Below, in pieces: positions 1 to 9,586 of a stretch of 64,000 bases of DNA. The notes beneath the pieces were generated by a model. It was not told the DNA's origin and ran no database searches. It was given only the letters and a program-made list of their open reading frames with translations. Position numbers and translations under genes: made by a program. Origin of the DNA: JACKFB01 sp041389525. GTDB taxonomy: Bacteria; Myxococcota_A; UBA9042; PHBI01; JACKFB01. Location of the stretch: NCBI GenBank assembly GCA_041389525.1, contig JAWKRR010000005.1, positions 131,631 through 195,630 on the forward strand, written 5' to 3'. How positions within the stretch are numbered: position 1 is the first letter of the stretch; each line of letters starts with the position of its first letter.

Positions 1-1
1 G

Positions 2-1867
2 ATCGTTTCGCGGGATGCCGACTGGCTCGCTGAGCGGGTGCGGACGTCTGAGACAGCGAGGGAGCGCTCGGCGTGGGAATGGCTCGCGAAGTGTGCCGCC
101 AGTCGCTCGGTGCTTTCGCCGTCGTCAGCGCCGCGGCTTCGCGAGGTGCTGGCCCCCGTGGCGCATATGCGCGCCGTTCTCGCGACAGACCCCGACGGCC
201 ACAGGTCGGCTTGGCCCACGCTCGTCGCGGCTGGCGAGTGGAACGGCTCACCGCTGACTGAGAGCGCGTGGTGGGAGGCCGCGGACCAGGCGACGCGAGC
301 TGAGGTGTTGGAGGTCGCCCGACGATTCGTGGTCGATCCACCCGATGCGGGATCCGATTGGGTGGGCACGGCGAGCACCCCATGGAGCGAACTCCTCGGG
401 CTCGCAGCCCTCTGTTTGCTCTCTTCGGCTGACCCCGACGCGGCGGAGCGTGTGCCCACGTCCGCCCTGGGCCGATGGCTGGGGATCTTGCTCAGCGAAG
501 CCTCCCAACTCTCCGCCGCCGCCGAGCACCAGCAGTGGTGGCTCCAACGCGCCGCAGCGGCGGATCGCGACGCCGTATCCCGCGTCATCGACGCAGCGTT
601 TCGCCCTCCCGTCGATGGCGCGGCCAAGTCGCACCCGACATTGCTGCGCCACCTTGAGTCCGTTTGGTCCGCCGCGGTGGAGGACCGGCTTGCGGCTCTC
701 CTACCGACCGAGAACCTCCACGCCGCCGACTTCGGGCAGGTCTTGCGGATGCTTCTGGCTCAGAACCACTCCGAGGCGCGACGGCTCGCCCTGGAAACCG
801 TGGGCGATGCGTCCGCGGACATGGCCCGTCGAGTCGCGGCGGGTTTCGCCTGGCTTGGACAGACTCCTTCCGATCCCGCCGCGTGGTCGACGACGTGGGA
901 GGCCATCCAGACAGATAAGGCGTTCGGACATGCGCTGGTCCATGAACTCGTACATGGTTTGTCCGAGAGCTTCCTCGGAACGCTGCGCGCGAGTCTGCCT
1001 GCCAGGGCGCTGGCCGACCTGTACATTTGGGTCCGAGATCATGCGGCCCCTTCGGAGGAACCGGCCGACTCTAGCGCGTCATGGTCCGAGCTCCGCGCGG
1101 CCGACATCGAAGACTGGCAGTTCTGGGTGCGACGCGAACTTGCGTCTCGCGGGACCCCCGAAGGTTTCCAAGCGCTCAAACGAGTGCTTGAACGCGAACC
1201 GTCGTCAGCAGCCCGGCTGGTCGAAGAGCGCGACGCCCGCCGGTACCTCCTGAAGCGGAGCCGGCTGCCGGCCCGTCCCGCCAAGGTGGTTGAGTGGTTG
1301 GAAACCGGGCGGTCAGGCGAGATCCACGACGCCGACGATCTCATGCGGCGCGTGGTCTACGCGCTTGAGGACTACCAAGCAGCGCTCGATGGTGACGGTC
1401 CTGATCGCGGCATCCTCGAGAGAATCTACCGCGCGGCGCAACCTGGTGTGGTCGAAACGAACTGCAGCGAGATCGTCTGTAGAGAACTCATGGTCCGTCT
1501 GAGTGATCTGAGCGGGCTTAAGGTGGTCGTTGAGCCCCAGCTCTCTCTCAAGCTCGGCAGCGCGAAGGGAAAACGCGCCGATCTTGAGGTCATCGCCACT
1601 ACAAGTTCTGGAGAGGCGGTGCACATTGTGTTCGAGTGCAAGCTCGCGACCAGCAAGGCCGTCGACAGCGCGCTCGAAGCTCAACTCGTTGACCGCTACC
1701 TCGTCGACCCGAAAAACACACACGGGGTCTACCTCGTCTACTTCTTGGGCGAGCGCGATGCCGAGAAGGCGGACGAGTTGCGAGCCACGATGGACTCCAA
1801 GGCCGCGCTGGCGAGCAAGCGTTCGCGTCGAAAGGTGCGGGCCTTCGTCCTCGACGCGTCTGCGTAG
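2..1867 (+). CDS. C-terminal part of a large protein ending in a PD-(D/E)XK nuclease-like domain (5' partial)
   Basis: The reading frame is open from base 2, upstream of the first possible start (GTG at 38), so the gene almost certainly begins outside the window. Most of the visible part is helical, Ala/Arg/Glu/Trp-rich sequence without a motif I recognise. The last ~100 residues look like a restriction-endonuclease fold. Counting from the GTG at 38, there is an Asp in RADLEV (residue 515), then FECK with Glu533 and Lys535, followed by AQLVDRYL and HGVYLVYFLG. The same QLVDRYL...GIYLV arrangement occurs in nuclease tails of large NTPase (NACHT/STAND-like) proteins, several of which are antiviral; that link is my inference and no NTPase motif is visible here. 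It ends 28 bp from the convergent uvrC. Confidence is good for the nuclease-like tail and low for a defence role. Confidence 0.6.
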   Translation: MVSRDADWLAERVRTSETARERSAWEWLAKCAASRSVLSPSSAPRLREVLAPVAHMRAVLATDPDGHRSAWPTLVAAGEWNGSPLTESAWWEAADQATRAEVLEVARRFVVDPPDAGSDWVGTASTPWSELLGLAALCLLSSADPDAAERVPTSALGRWLGILLSEASQLSAAAEHQQWWLQRAAAADRDAVSRVIDAAFRPPVDGAAKSHPTLLRHLESVWSAAVEDRLAALLPTENLHAADFGQVLRMLLAQNHSEARRLALETVGDASADMARRVAAGFAWLGQTPSDPAAWSTTWEAIQTDKAFGHALVHELVHGLSESFLGTLRASLPARALADLYIWVRDHAAPSEEPADSSASWSELRAADIEDWQFWVRRELASRGTPEGFQALKRVLEREPSSAARLVEERDARRYLLKRSRLPARPAKVVEWLETGRSGEIHDADDLMRRVVYALEDYQAALDGDGPDRGILERIYRAAQPGVVETNCSEIVCRELMVRLSDLSGLKVVVEPQLSLKLGSAKGKRADLEVIATTSSGEAVHIVFECKLATSKAVDSALEAQLVDRYLVDPKNTHGVYLVYFLGERDAEKADELRATMDSKAALASKRSRRKVRAFVLDASA

Positions 1868-1895
1868 CGCGCGACCTCCGCGACGCGGCCCTCGG

Positions 1896-3806
1896 TTACG
1901 GTTCGGAAGCATTCAGCGACGCGTACACGGCCTCGGCCACCGCGGGGGTGAGGCCGGGGCAGGCCGCCAGCTCGTCGAGGCTGGCGCGGCGGACGCCGTC
2001 GACGCTGCCGAAGTGCGCCAGCAGGGCCTTTCGTCGCGCGGGGCCCACGCCGGCGATCGCGTCGAGCGCGCTGGTCAGGGTGCGCTTTTGGCGCCTTTTT
2101 CTGTGGTGGGTGATGGCGAATCGGTGGGCCTCGTCGCGGAGCTGCTGCAGTAGGAAGAGCTCGCTCGAGTTGGCGTGCAAAACCACGGGGTTTTTCCTGC
2201 CTGGTCGGAAGACGCGCTCGGGCGAGCGGTCGGCCACCTCGCTGACCGGTTTGGCGCGTGGCTGTCGCGAGACGTGGCCGTCGTCGTCGAGCACGCGGCT
2301 CTTGGCCAGACTCGCCACCTCGACGTCGGTGATGCCCAGCTCCTCGAGCACCGCCACCGCCACCGCGAGCTGGCCTTTGCCGCCGTCGATGAGCAGCAGG
2401 TCCGGCCGCCCCGGCCCGTCGTCGTCCCCGTCGCCGCGCCGCTTGAACCGCCGCGAGAGCACCTGCTGCATCGAGAAGAAGTCGTCCGGCGTGGTCTGCC
2501 CGCGCAGCCGGAAGTGCCGGTACTCCTTCTTGTCCAGCGCGCCGTCGGTGGCGACGACCAGGGACCCGACGGTCTCGTCGCCCTGGATGTGCGAGATGTC
2601 GTAGCACTCGATGCGGGTGGGCGGCCGCGAGAGGCCCAGGCGCCGCTCCAGCCCCTCCAGGGTCTGCAGCGCGTCGCCGTCGGACTTGGCCCGGGCGTTG
2701 AAGGCCTCCTTGGCGTTCTCCTCGGCCATGGTGAGCAGCCGGCGCATCGTCCCGCGCTGCGGGTGGTGAACGCGGACCTTCCTGCCCCGTCGCTCGCTCA
2801 GAAGCTCGCCCCAGGTCTCGGCGTCCGCGAGCTCGAGCGGCATCAGGATCACGTCCGGCAGCGGCGCGCTCGCCTGGCTGCGGGCTGTGAGGAAGTCGTC
2901 CAGCACGTCCTCGTCGGGCAGCTCGACCTGCTTGAGCTGGTGGCTGCGCGAGTGCCGCAGGACCCCGCGCCGCAGCTCGAGCACCTGGATGACCCCGCGG
3001 GCGCCCTCGCGATAGAGCGCCACCACGTCGATGTCGTCATCGCCGGGCAGCTTCACCGTCTGCTTCTCGAGCGAGCGCTCGATGGCGGCGATCTGGTCGC
3101 GGTAGTGAGCCGCCAGCTCGAAGTCCAGCGCCTCCGCCGAGGCCTCCATCTTCTCGCGCAGCCGCGCCACCAGCGCGTCGCCGCGCCCCCCCAGGAAGAG
3201 CCGCGTGTCCTGGATCCGCTCCTCGTAGACCGCCCGGTCCACCTCCAGCACGCAGGGCGCCGGGCAGCGGCCGATCTGGTACTCGAGGCAGGGCCGCACG
3301 CGGTTCTTGAACTCGCCGTCGCGGCAGGTGCGCAGCCCGAAGTGGCGGTTGACGACGCGCAGGGTGTGGCGGATCGCCGTCGCCGAGTCGTAGGGCCCGA
3401 AATAGTCGGCGCCGTCTGATTTTCTGCGGCGCACCACCTCGACTCGCGGCCAGGGGTGGTCCTTGCCGATGCGGATGGAGAGGAAGTTCTTGTCGTCGCG
3501 CAGCTTGAAGTTGAAGCGGGGCTGGTGCTGCTTGATGAGCTCGTTCTCTAAGACGAGCGCTTCCTTGTTGTTCTGCGTGACGATGAGGTCGATGGCGGCG
3601 AGCACGCGGTCGAGCAGGCCGACGAAGAAGCGCGTGTCGGTCGAGCCGGGCGTGAAGTACTGCGCCAGCCGGGCCCGCAGATCCTTGGCCTTGCCGACGT
3701 AGACGATCTCGCCTTGCCGGTCGCGCATCAGGTAGCAGCCCGGCGAGCGCGGCGCGGACTCCAGGCGCTCGGCCAGCCACTCAGGCAGGTGATCGCGCGC
3801 GCTCAC
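1896..3806 (-). CDS. uvrC: UvrABC system protein C (excinuclease subunit)
   Basis: Nucleotide excision repair nuclease subunit that makes the 3' and 5' incisions after UvrAB recognises damage. The 636-residue product has the whole family layout: GIY-YIG endonuclease at the N terminus (GCY at 23-25, VYVG at 35-38), a UVR motif around residues 200-235 (FELAAHYRDQIAAIE), the RNase H-like second nuclease domain with IECYDISHIQGDETVGS and LLIDGGKGQL, and two helix-hairpin-helix elements at the end (IAGVGPARRKALL, CPGLTPAVAEAVY). I start it at a GTG that overlaps the stop of the upstream gene by 4 bp (GTGA); the frame stays open 23 codons further upstream, but that part lies inside the neighbour. 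It is translationally coupled to a membrane protein with no obvious repair role. Confidence 0.97.
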   Translation of the reverse strand: MSARDHLPEWLAERLESAPRSPGCYLMRDRQGEIVYVGKAKDLRARLAQYFTPGSTDTRFFVGLLDRVLAAIDLIVTQNNKEALVLENELIKQHQPRFNFKLRDDKNFLSIRIGKDHPWPRVEVVRRRKSDGADYFGPYDSATAIRHTLRVVNRHFGLRTCRDGEFKNRVRPCLEYQIGRCPAPCVLEVDRAVYEERIQDTRLFLGGRGDALVARLREKMEASAEALDFELAAHYRDQIAAIERSLEKQTVKLPGDDDIDVVALYREGARGVIQVLELRRGVLRHSRSHQLKQVELPDEDVLDDFLTARSQASAPLPDVILMPLELADAETWGELLSERRGRKVRVHHPQRGTMRRLLTMAEENAKEAFNARAKSDGDALQTLEGLERRLGLSRPPTRIECYDISHIQGDETVGSLVVATDGALDKKEYRHFRLRGQTTPDDFFSMQQVLSRRFKRRGDGDDDGPGRPDLLLIDGGKGQLAVAVAVLEELGITDVEVASLAKSRVLDDDGHVSRQPRAKPVSEVADRSPERVFRPGRKNPVVLHANSSELFLLQQLRDEAHRFAITHHRKRRQKRTLTSALDAIAGVGPARRKALLAHFGSVDGVRRASLDELAACPGLTPAVAEAVYASLNASEP

Positions 3807-6178
3807 AGGAAGCCGTAGCGCCGCCTGAGCCACCACTCGGCGCCGAAGAGGAGTGCCAGGGCCGCCAGGACCCACGGCGCGTTCCAGAGCTCGTCGTGGC
3901 GGCGGCTCATCACCCGGGTGACCCGAGGCGGATGGGGCTCGACCTTCGGCTCGGCGGTGTCGAGCGACTGCACCGAGCCACCGGAGGCCTGCGCCAAGAG
4001 CTTCACGAGCCGGCCGTCGCCGATGACCGTCTCCAGCTCGGGGTCCACCTCGGTGCCGACGAAGAGATCCGTGCCCACCGCGCGCCGCCCCGCGACCACC
4101 GCCGCGCTGGCCTCGACCTCGTAAATACCAGGTTTTTCCAGGCGAATCGCGAGATCCAGCGACCCGTCCGCGTCCGTCTTGCCGTCGTCGACCCGCAGCA
4201 CGATCTCGCCCTCGCCAGCGCCGGACCCCTCGTCGCGCCGGCGCACCGTGACCTCCACGGCCTGGTCCGCGGCCGGCTGGTAGTCAGGCCGGAACACCTC
4301 GACGGTCGCCCGCGCCTCGTCGCCCACGCTGACCCGCTCACGCACCGCCCGCACCCGCACCAGATCCATCTCGGGATCCTTGATGAGCCAGCGGATGGAG
4401 TTCGACCAGAAGGTGTCGAAATGACGCGAGTCCTGCCCCTCGTTGCCCGCCGGGAAGCTCCAGGCCCAGATGCTGTCGGTGGTCACCGCCATCGACCGCC
4501 CCTTGTCGACCTCGCGCACCGAGATCACCGGCATCGCGCGCCCCTGGTCGTCTTTGAGCGTCGGGTGCTCCGCCAGCACCACCGCGTCGGCCCGCGCCCG
4601 CGTCACCAGGTTCACGCCCTGCAATTCCTCAAGGTTTTCCCACACGTTTTGGTTGGTCGCCGGGTCCAGCATCAGCCGCGTGATGGGGTGATGGGTGCCG
4701 GCGTCGGTCAGCCGCGCGCGGAAGCTGGCCTCGTCCTCGCGCCGCTCGTCGCCGAAGCGCGGCGGGATCTCCACCGGCAGCACGTCGGTGATGGGCGTGC
4801 CGTAGTAGCCGCCGGCGCTGAAGGACTTCGGCCCGCCGATCATCAAGAAGGCCCCGCCGTCCCGCACGAACTGGGCGATGGCCGGCAGGTACTCGCGCGT
4901 CTTGAAGGGGCCGTAGTTGAAGTTCTGGAAGATCGCCAGGTCGAAGCCGCCCAGCTCCTCCTCGAAGAGCTCCTGCGCCGGGAACGGGATCAGCGAGGTC
5001 TCGCCTGAGGAAACCGGTCGGTAGTTGTCCTGGCTCACCATGATGAAGAAGCTGATGAGGTCGATGTTCGGGTCTTCTTTGAGGTGGTTGCGCAGAAAGC
5101 GCTCGTCCCAGCTCGGCTGCCCGACGATCTGCAGGATGCGGACCTTGTCGCGGATGACCTTCACGATGGCCTGGCGGCTGTTGTTCTGGCCGTAGATCTC
5201 GTCGGGCATGTGCTCGACCGAGACGCCGTAGACCTGCTTTCCGAGCTTCCGCGGCACGAAATCGAAGGTCACCGTGTACTCGGTCTGGCCGGTCACCAGC
5301 GGGATGGCTTGGCGCGAGACCTCGCGGCCGTTCTCCAGCAGCCGCGCCACCAGCTCGCCCTCGCTGTAGCCGTGGACGCGCACGATGGCGTCCAGGGTCG
5401 TCGCGTTCATCACGAAGGCGAAGCCGTTGGCGACGATCTCGGCGACCGAGATGTCCTTGAGGTGGCCGTCGTCAGGCAGCGCGAAGGTCACGATGGGCGC
5501 GTCCAGCTCGCGGATGAGCCCCTCGCCCGCCGGGTCCAGCCGCGCCCGCCGCGACGCGGCCGTGGTGTCGATCGCGTCGGTCAGCAGGACCACCGCGCCC
5601 AGATCCTGGTTTCGGTAGCGCGCCCGCAGCTGCGCCAGCGCCTCCATCACGCGGGTCTGGCGCGCGTCGGAGTTGAGGCCGGCCAGGGCGTCGCCGTCGC
5701 TCACCAGGTTCGGCAGCTCCGACAGCTCCTGCCCGAACCCGTGAAAGACGAGGTCGTTGCCCTCGCGCAGCTCGTCCCACAGCGCGTCGTGGTCCCGCAC
5801 GAACTCGCGCGCCAGCTCAAGGCGCGTCGACTCGCCGTGGGGCAGCCCCATGGACTCCGACAGGTCGACGAGGACCGGCACCAGGTTCCGACCGCGGGCG
5901 GTGTTCTCTTCGAGGATCGCTGGCTGGTAGAACATCGCCAGCAGCATCACCACGATGGCGGCACGCAGCGCGACCAGCAGCACCCGGCGCCAGCGCGGCA
6001 GCAGCCCGCGGTAGTTGTAGACGGTCAGCCCGAGGATGCCGAGGGCGAGCGCACCCACCAGCACCTGCACCCACGGGCTCCACGCGCCAAGCAGCACCAG
6101 CTCGCGCACCGTCTGCATGGCGGGCTGAATGGCGGGGAGCACCGCGTCGGGCGCGGGCGTGTCGGCGATGGCTAGCAC
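3803..6178 (-). CDS. Membrane-anchored VWA / glutamine amidotransferase-like protein (PF07090 type)
   Basis: A 791-residue membrane protein. Two or three N-terminal transmembrane helices lie at about residues 35-105. They are followed by a von Willebrand A-type region with the MIDAS-like DLSES (VLVDLSESMG). A class I glutamine amidotransferase-like domain comes next (GGFDLAIFQNFNYG, FVRDGGAFLMIGGPKSFSAGGYYG). A beta-rich domain and a last transmembrane helix with the tail RRRYGFL complete it. Proteins of this layout usually sit in MoxR/DUF58/BatA/DUF4159/DUF4175 gene clusters of unknown function, probably envelope-related. Here the next gene upstream is the DUF4159 protein, 3 bp away, while the rest of that cluster lies at 23.7-32.6 kb. 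Start: GTG immediately after the DUF4159 stop. Catalytic activity of the amidotransferase-like domain is not implied, as I see no clear Cys nucleophile motif. Confidence 0.85.
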   Translation of the reverse strand: MLAIADTPAPDAVLPAIQPAMQTVRELVLLGAWSPWVQVLVGALALGILGLTVYNYRGLLPRWRRVLLVALRAAIVVMLLAMFYQPAILEENTARGRNLVPVLVDLSESMGLPHGESTRLELAREFVRDHDALWDELREGNDLVFHGFGQELSELPNLVSDGDALAGLNSDARQTRVMEALAQLRARYRNQDLGAVVLLTDAIDTTAASRRARLDPAGEGLIRELDAPIVTFALPDDGHLKDISVAEIVANGFAFVMNATTLDAIVRVHGYSEGELVARLLENGREVSRQAIPLVTGQTEYTVTFDFVPRKLGKQVYGVSVEHMPDEIYGQNNSRQAIVKVIRDKVRILQIVGQPSWDERFLRNHLKEDPNIDLISFFIMVSQDNYRPVSSGETSLIPFPAQELFEEELGGFDLAIFQNFNYGPFKTREYLPAIAQFVRDGGAFLMIGGPKSFSAGGYYGTPITDVLPVEIPPRFGDERREDEASFRARLTDAGTHHPITRLMLDPATNQNVWENLEELQGVNLVTRARADAVVLAEHPTLKDDQGRAMPVISVREVDKGRSMAVTTDSIWAWSFPAGNEGQDSRHFDTFWSNSIRWLIKDPEMDLVRVRAVRERVSVGDEARATVEVFRPDYQPAADQAVEVTVRRRDEGSGAGEGEIVLRVDDGKTDADGSLDLAIRLEKPGIYEVEASAAVVAGRRAVGTDLFVGTEVDPELETVIGDGRLVKLLAQASGGSVQSLDTAEPKVEPHPPRVTRVMSRRHDELWNAPWVLAALALLFGAEWWLRRRYGFL

Positions 6179-6181
6179 GCG

Positions 6182-6952
6182 CTACTCCGGCCGCCGGATC
6201 TTCCACTTGCGGTTGTGGAGCAGGTAGTCGAGGTGGACCTGGTCGTCCTTGTAGTGGAGGCAGAGGCCGTACATCACCACGTTGACCGCGAATCGGATGG
6301 CCATCTCGCGCTGGCTCTCGCCGCCGGGGGTGGGCGTGGACACGAAGCGGCCGCTGGGGTCGCGCGCCAGGGCGCCGAGCACGTCGTTGTGGCTGAGGAT
6401 GACGCCGTAGCGCCGGCCGATGGCTAGGCCCTCGACCCACGGCTTCCGGATGGCGCGCCCCGCCGGGTAGTCCAGGCGGTAAAACGAGCGGTAGAGCACG
6501 TGCTCCGGCGAGATCCGGCTCAGGGGCTCCTTGGGGAAGAGGCGGGCCAGCTCGCGGCGGACGGCCCGGTCGAAGGACTCCGACGGCTCGGATTGGCCTG
6601 AGTTGTCGATGAAGAGCAGCCCGCCCAGCTCGAGCCAGCGCCGCAGCGCCGTCTGCTCGCCCTCGCGCAGCGCGAAGTCGCGGTCGCCGGTCAGGATGGC
6701 GAAGGGCCGCTGGCCGAAGCGCTTGTCCTCCAAACCGACAGTCTCCTCCTGGGGATTCGTGCTCACCGAGGTACGCATGCGCACCTCGTCAGCCCAGGTC
6801 GACCCGGCGCCACTGTGGACGTTCCAGTTGCCGTCGTAGCGGATGCGCGCCACGCGCAGATCTTGGGCCGCGCCCAACGCCAACGCGCGGCTAGGCGCGG
6901 CGGCGAGCGCCCCCATGGCGAGCGATGCCTGCAGAAAGCGCCGGCGATTCAA
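6182..6952 (-). CDS. DUF4159 protein with twin-arginine signal
   Basis: A 256-residue protein starting with a clear Tat signal: NRRRFLQASL, then a hydrophobic stretch ending near SRALA. The mature part resembles DUF4159, a GATase-like fold that accompanies MoxR/BatA systems: RIRYDGNWNV at the start of the domain, FAILTGDRDF, WLELGGLLFIDNSGQSEPSESFDRAVRREL, and a YGVILSHNDVLGAL segment. I chose the TTG at 6952 because GGAGGAG lies 5-6 bases before it, giving the typical Tat start M-NRRRFLQ. A GTG five codons upstream is the alternative, but it would place the ribosome binding site inside the gene. First gene of a leftward unit with the VWA/GATase protein and uvrC. Confidence 0.85.
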   Translation of the reverse strand: MNRRRFLQASLAMGALAAAPSRALALGAAQDLRVARIRYDGNWNVHSGAGSTWADEVRMRTSVSTNPQEETVGLEDKRFGQRPFAILTGDRDFALREGEQTALRRWLELGGLLFIDNSGQSEPSESFDRAVRRELARLFPKEPLSRISPEHVLYRSFYRLDYPAGRAIRKPWVEGLAIGRRYGVILSHNDVLGALARDPSGRFVSTPTPGGESQREMAIRFAVNVVMYGLCLHYKDDQVHLDYLLHNRKWKIRRPE

Positions 6953-7051
6953 CGAAGTCTCCTCCACGTCGGGCGGAACCTAGCATCGCCACCGGGGCCA
7001 TACAACGACGCGTCGTGGGCGCCCGCGCGGGATCGAGCGGGTGGTGCCCTG

Positions 7052-9499
7052 TCAGTTCACGAGCGCCGACAGATCGTAGGCGAGTCCCTGGGCTTCGAAC
7101 GGCATCACCAACAGCGTGTATTCCCCGGAGACCGGCGCGAGCAGCGTCAGCTCGGCGCCCTGGCCGGGGTCCAGCGCGTCCTCCAAGGGCTTGCCGGCGG
7201 GGTCGAGCACCTGCAGGTCGGTGTAGCCGCCCGTCGCGTGGGAGGTCAGGACGGTGAGCAGGGCGAAGGCGTCCAGGGTGACCGTGAAGGCGTCGGTGTC
7301 GTCGCCGTTGCACAGGCGCAGCTGGGTGTGGACGCCGGGGGGCAGCGCCTTGGCGGTCTGGGCCGTGTCGTTGGGCTCGAAGCGGTCGGGCGCGCAGGGG
7401 CCCGCGGGGTCGGCGATGTCTTGGAGCAGGACGTAGGCCGTCGGGGCGGCGCTGCTGACGCGGTAGTAGACGCGGCCGGGTTCGGTGGTGTCGAAGCTGG
7501 CCTCGCCGAGGCCGCCTGGCTCGGCGGTGCCGGTGGCCACGGGCTCCGCGGTGGGCGAGGTGAAGATCGCCAAATCGATAGGCGCGGACTCGGTCTCCGC
7601 CAGCACGGTCAGCGTCTCGCCCCCGTTGAGCTCGACGGAGAACCAGTCGGGCGCGTCGGGGCAGCAGGTGAGGTTCTCGTAGAGCCCGCTCATCAAGGTG
7701 GCCGCAAGCGCGGGATCAGCGTGGTAGCCCAAGATGTCGTCGTCGCAGGAGGTGCCGGCGGCGGCGATCTCGGTCTGCAGGCGGTAGGCGTTTCCGGCGC
7801 CCTGGTACCCGAGGACGCCGAGGGTCACGGTGGTGGCGGCGGGGGCGGTGTAGCGCAGGATCTCGAGGGATGACAGCGTGGCGGCCGCGTCCAAGAGCGC
7901 GCCGGTGGCCGCGTCGCGCAGCTCGAGATCCAGGTCGCCCAGCTTCACGTCGTGGTCCAGCGTCACGTCGAATCGCTCGCCCGCAGCGAGGGAAAAGCGA
8001 AACCAGTCCTCGTCGCCGGCGCAGAGCACCCCGGTGTCCCAGAGGCCGGGGGAGAGCGGGACGGCGGCTGCGGGCGTGTCGTTGGGCTCGAGGCTGTCGT
8101 CGTCGCAGGGCACCGAGGTCAGGGCCACGTCCAGGGAGTAGCTGAGGCCCGCGCCGCCCGGGGCCGGCGTGACGCGCAGCACGCGGGAGCCGGCGAGGCC
8201 GCTGGTGTCCTCGACGCGCAGGGTGGGGCCGTCGCCTGTGGCCTCGGCGATGAGCGTGCCGGTGGAGTCGCGCAGGGTCAGGGTCGGCAGGCCGTGGGCG
8301 GCGGCGCGGGTCAAGACGACCGCGAGCCGCTCGCCGGCGGCCACCGAGATCAGCGCGGTGTCGGGACTGTCGGGGCAGAGGCGGCGGTCGGGGTAGCTGC
8401 CGGGGCTCAGCGCCGTGGCGGCCGCCGGCGTGTCGTCGGGCTCGGAGTCGTCGTCCAGGCAGGTGCCGTCGGGGGCGTCTGGGGGGTAGACGGCGACGGA
8501 GTACCAGCCGGTCTTGGGCAGGCGGGTCGCCTGGTCGCAGGCGAGGCCGACCGGGTCGTCGTTGTCGCGGGCGAGGACGCGATAACGCAGCAACGCGCCG
8601 CCGGGCGGCAGGGCCTCGAGCTTCAGCGTAGCGCCGAAGAGCGGGCTTTTCTCCTGCTGCCGAGTGAGCGTGAGGCTCTCGAGCCCCGCCTCGGGGTCGC
8701 CGAGGGTGAAGCCGACCTCGACGGAGGCGACCGAGGACTCGACGTCGGTCACCCGTGCCTCAAAAGCCAGCCCGCCCTCGCTGAAGAAGTGATCGGCGGG
8801 TGGCGTGTGCTCGACCCGCGGCGGTGTGCCGCTGCAGCCCGCGCCCGCCTCGGCGTTGAGCAAGACGACCAGCAAGGTGTGGGCGACGGGGGCGTTGTCG
8901 GCGTCGTCGGCGCCGAAGATGATGCGGTGGACCGTCTGCTCGCGCTGCGCTGCGGTCGGGCGCCAGAACAATATCGCGGACTTTGGACCGCTCTTTGAGA
9001 GGACGGCGCCGTCGGGGGCCTCGGTGAGGCTCAGGGCGACCGCGGTGGAGTCGTCGTCTTTGACGCGAACCGCGAGCTCGAGGGTCTCTTCGCGCGCGAG
9101 GTTCAGCGCGATGCCGGCGGGGAGATCGAAGCTCGGCGTGCCGAAGATCGGGAAGACGCTGACGGAGAAGGCCTGACTCGACTCGCCGCCGTGGCCGTCG
9201 CGGACGATGGCGCGCGCGCTGATCACCGTGCCACCGGGCGCGGTGTCGGTGATCGTCGGGCTCCAGGTCAGGGTGGCCGTGACGGGGCTCTGGGGCGTGA
9301 TCGTGGCGCTCTCGGGGAGGCCTTCGACCGCAAACTCCAAGGTGTCGCCGTCAGGATCGGCGCCGATGAGCTGGATCTCGAGGCGCTCGCCGACCAGCAC
9401 GAAGCGATCGGGCACCAGCACCAGCGAAGGGGGGTGGTTGAGCTCCTGGCAGGCGGCGAGGGCCCACAGGCTGGCGATGGCGCAGTACAGACGTGGCAC
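7052..9499 (-). CDS. Multidomain surface lipoprotein with Ig-like and pre-peptidase C-terminal-type repeats
   Basis: An exported lipoprotein of about 815 residues. The signal peptide ends in a lipobox (LWALAAC before Gln). Then come two cadherin/Ig-like segments (GADPDGDTLEFAVEGLP; IVRDGHGGESSQAFSV), an acid-rich middle, and at least four repeats introduced by C-x-D-D-x-x-E-P-N/D-D-T (for example CDDDSLEPNDTPAAA and CAPDRFEPNDTAQTA). Each repeat continues into a beta domain of the type seen in bacterial pre-peptidase C-terminal (PPC) domains (DWFRFSLAAGERFDVTL). No enzymatic domain was seen, so binding or display at the outer membrane is the likely role. Start is uncertain: no Shine-Dalgarno is visible before the GTG at 9499 or the TTG at 9544, and the shorter form gives a normal lipoprotein signal. 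Confidence 0.8.
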   Translation of the reverse strand: MPRLYCAIASLWALAACQELNHPPSLVLVPDRFVLVGERLEIQLIGADPDGDTLEFAVEGLPESATITPQSPVTATLTWSPTITDTAPGGTVISARAIVRDGHGGESSQAFSVSVFPIFGTPSFDLPAGIALNLAREETLELAVRVKDDDSTAVALSLTEAPDGAVLSKSGPKSAILFWRPTAAQREQTVHRIIFGADDADNAPVAHTLLVVLLNAEAGAGCSGTPPRVEHTPPADHFFSEGGLAFEARVTDVESSVASVEVGFTLGDPEAGLESLTLTRQQEKSPLFGATLKLEALPPGGALLRYRVLARDNDDPVGLACDQATRLPKTGWYSVAVYPPDAPDGTCLDDDSEPDDTPAAATALSPGSYPDRRLCPDSPDTALISVAAGERLAVVLTRAAAHGLPTLTLRDSTGTLIAEATGDGPTLRVEDTSGLAGSRVLRVTPAPGGAGLSYSLDVALTSVPCDDDSLEPNDTPAAAVPLSPGLWDTGVLCAGDEDWFRFSLAAGERFDVTLDHDVKLGDLDLELRDAATGALLDAAATLSSLEILRYTAPAATTVTLGVLGYQGAGNAYRLQTEIAAAGTSCDDDILGYHADPALAATLMSGLYENLTCCPDAPDWFSVELNGGETLTVLAETESAPIDLAIFTSPTAEPVATGTAEPGGLGEASFDTTEPGRVYYRVSSAAPTAYVLLQDIADPAGPCAPDRFEPNDTAQTAKALPPGVHTQLRLCNGDDTDAFTVTLDAFALLTVLTSHATGGYTDLQVLDPAGKPLEDALDPGQGAELTLLAPVSGEYTLLVMPFEAQGLAYDLSALVN

Positions 9500-9526
9500 G
9501 TTCGGAGGGTGACACGAGCGCCGGAG

Positions 9527-9555
9527 CCGACACAACGCGCGCAATTGGTTAGACT
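9527..9555 (+). promoter_or_regulatory. Possible sigma70-type promoter
   Basis: CCGACA and TAGACT separated by 17 bases, with the start codon of the small gene at 9587 about 25 bases past the predicted transcription start. Each hexamer matches consensus at 4 of 6 positions, so support is weak. Confidence 0.28.
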
Positions 9556-9586
9556 ACGCAAACGGTGCTTGCGCGGGGCGTAGAAG

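Noticed and set aside
2175..3419. Long plus-strand frame (about 410 codons) over uvrC
   Set aside because: It is the shadow of uvrC: amino-acid mix dominated by Arg, His, Leu and Val from third-position GC bias, no motifs, no ribosome binding site.
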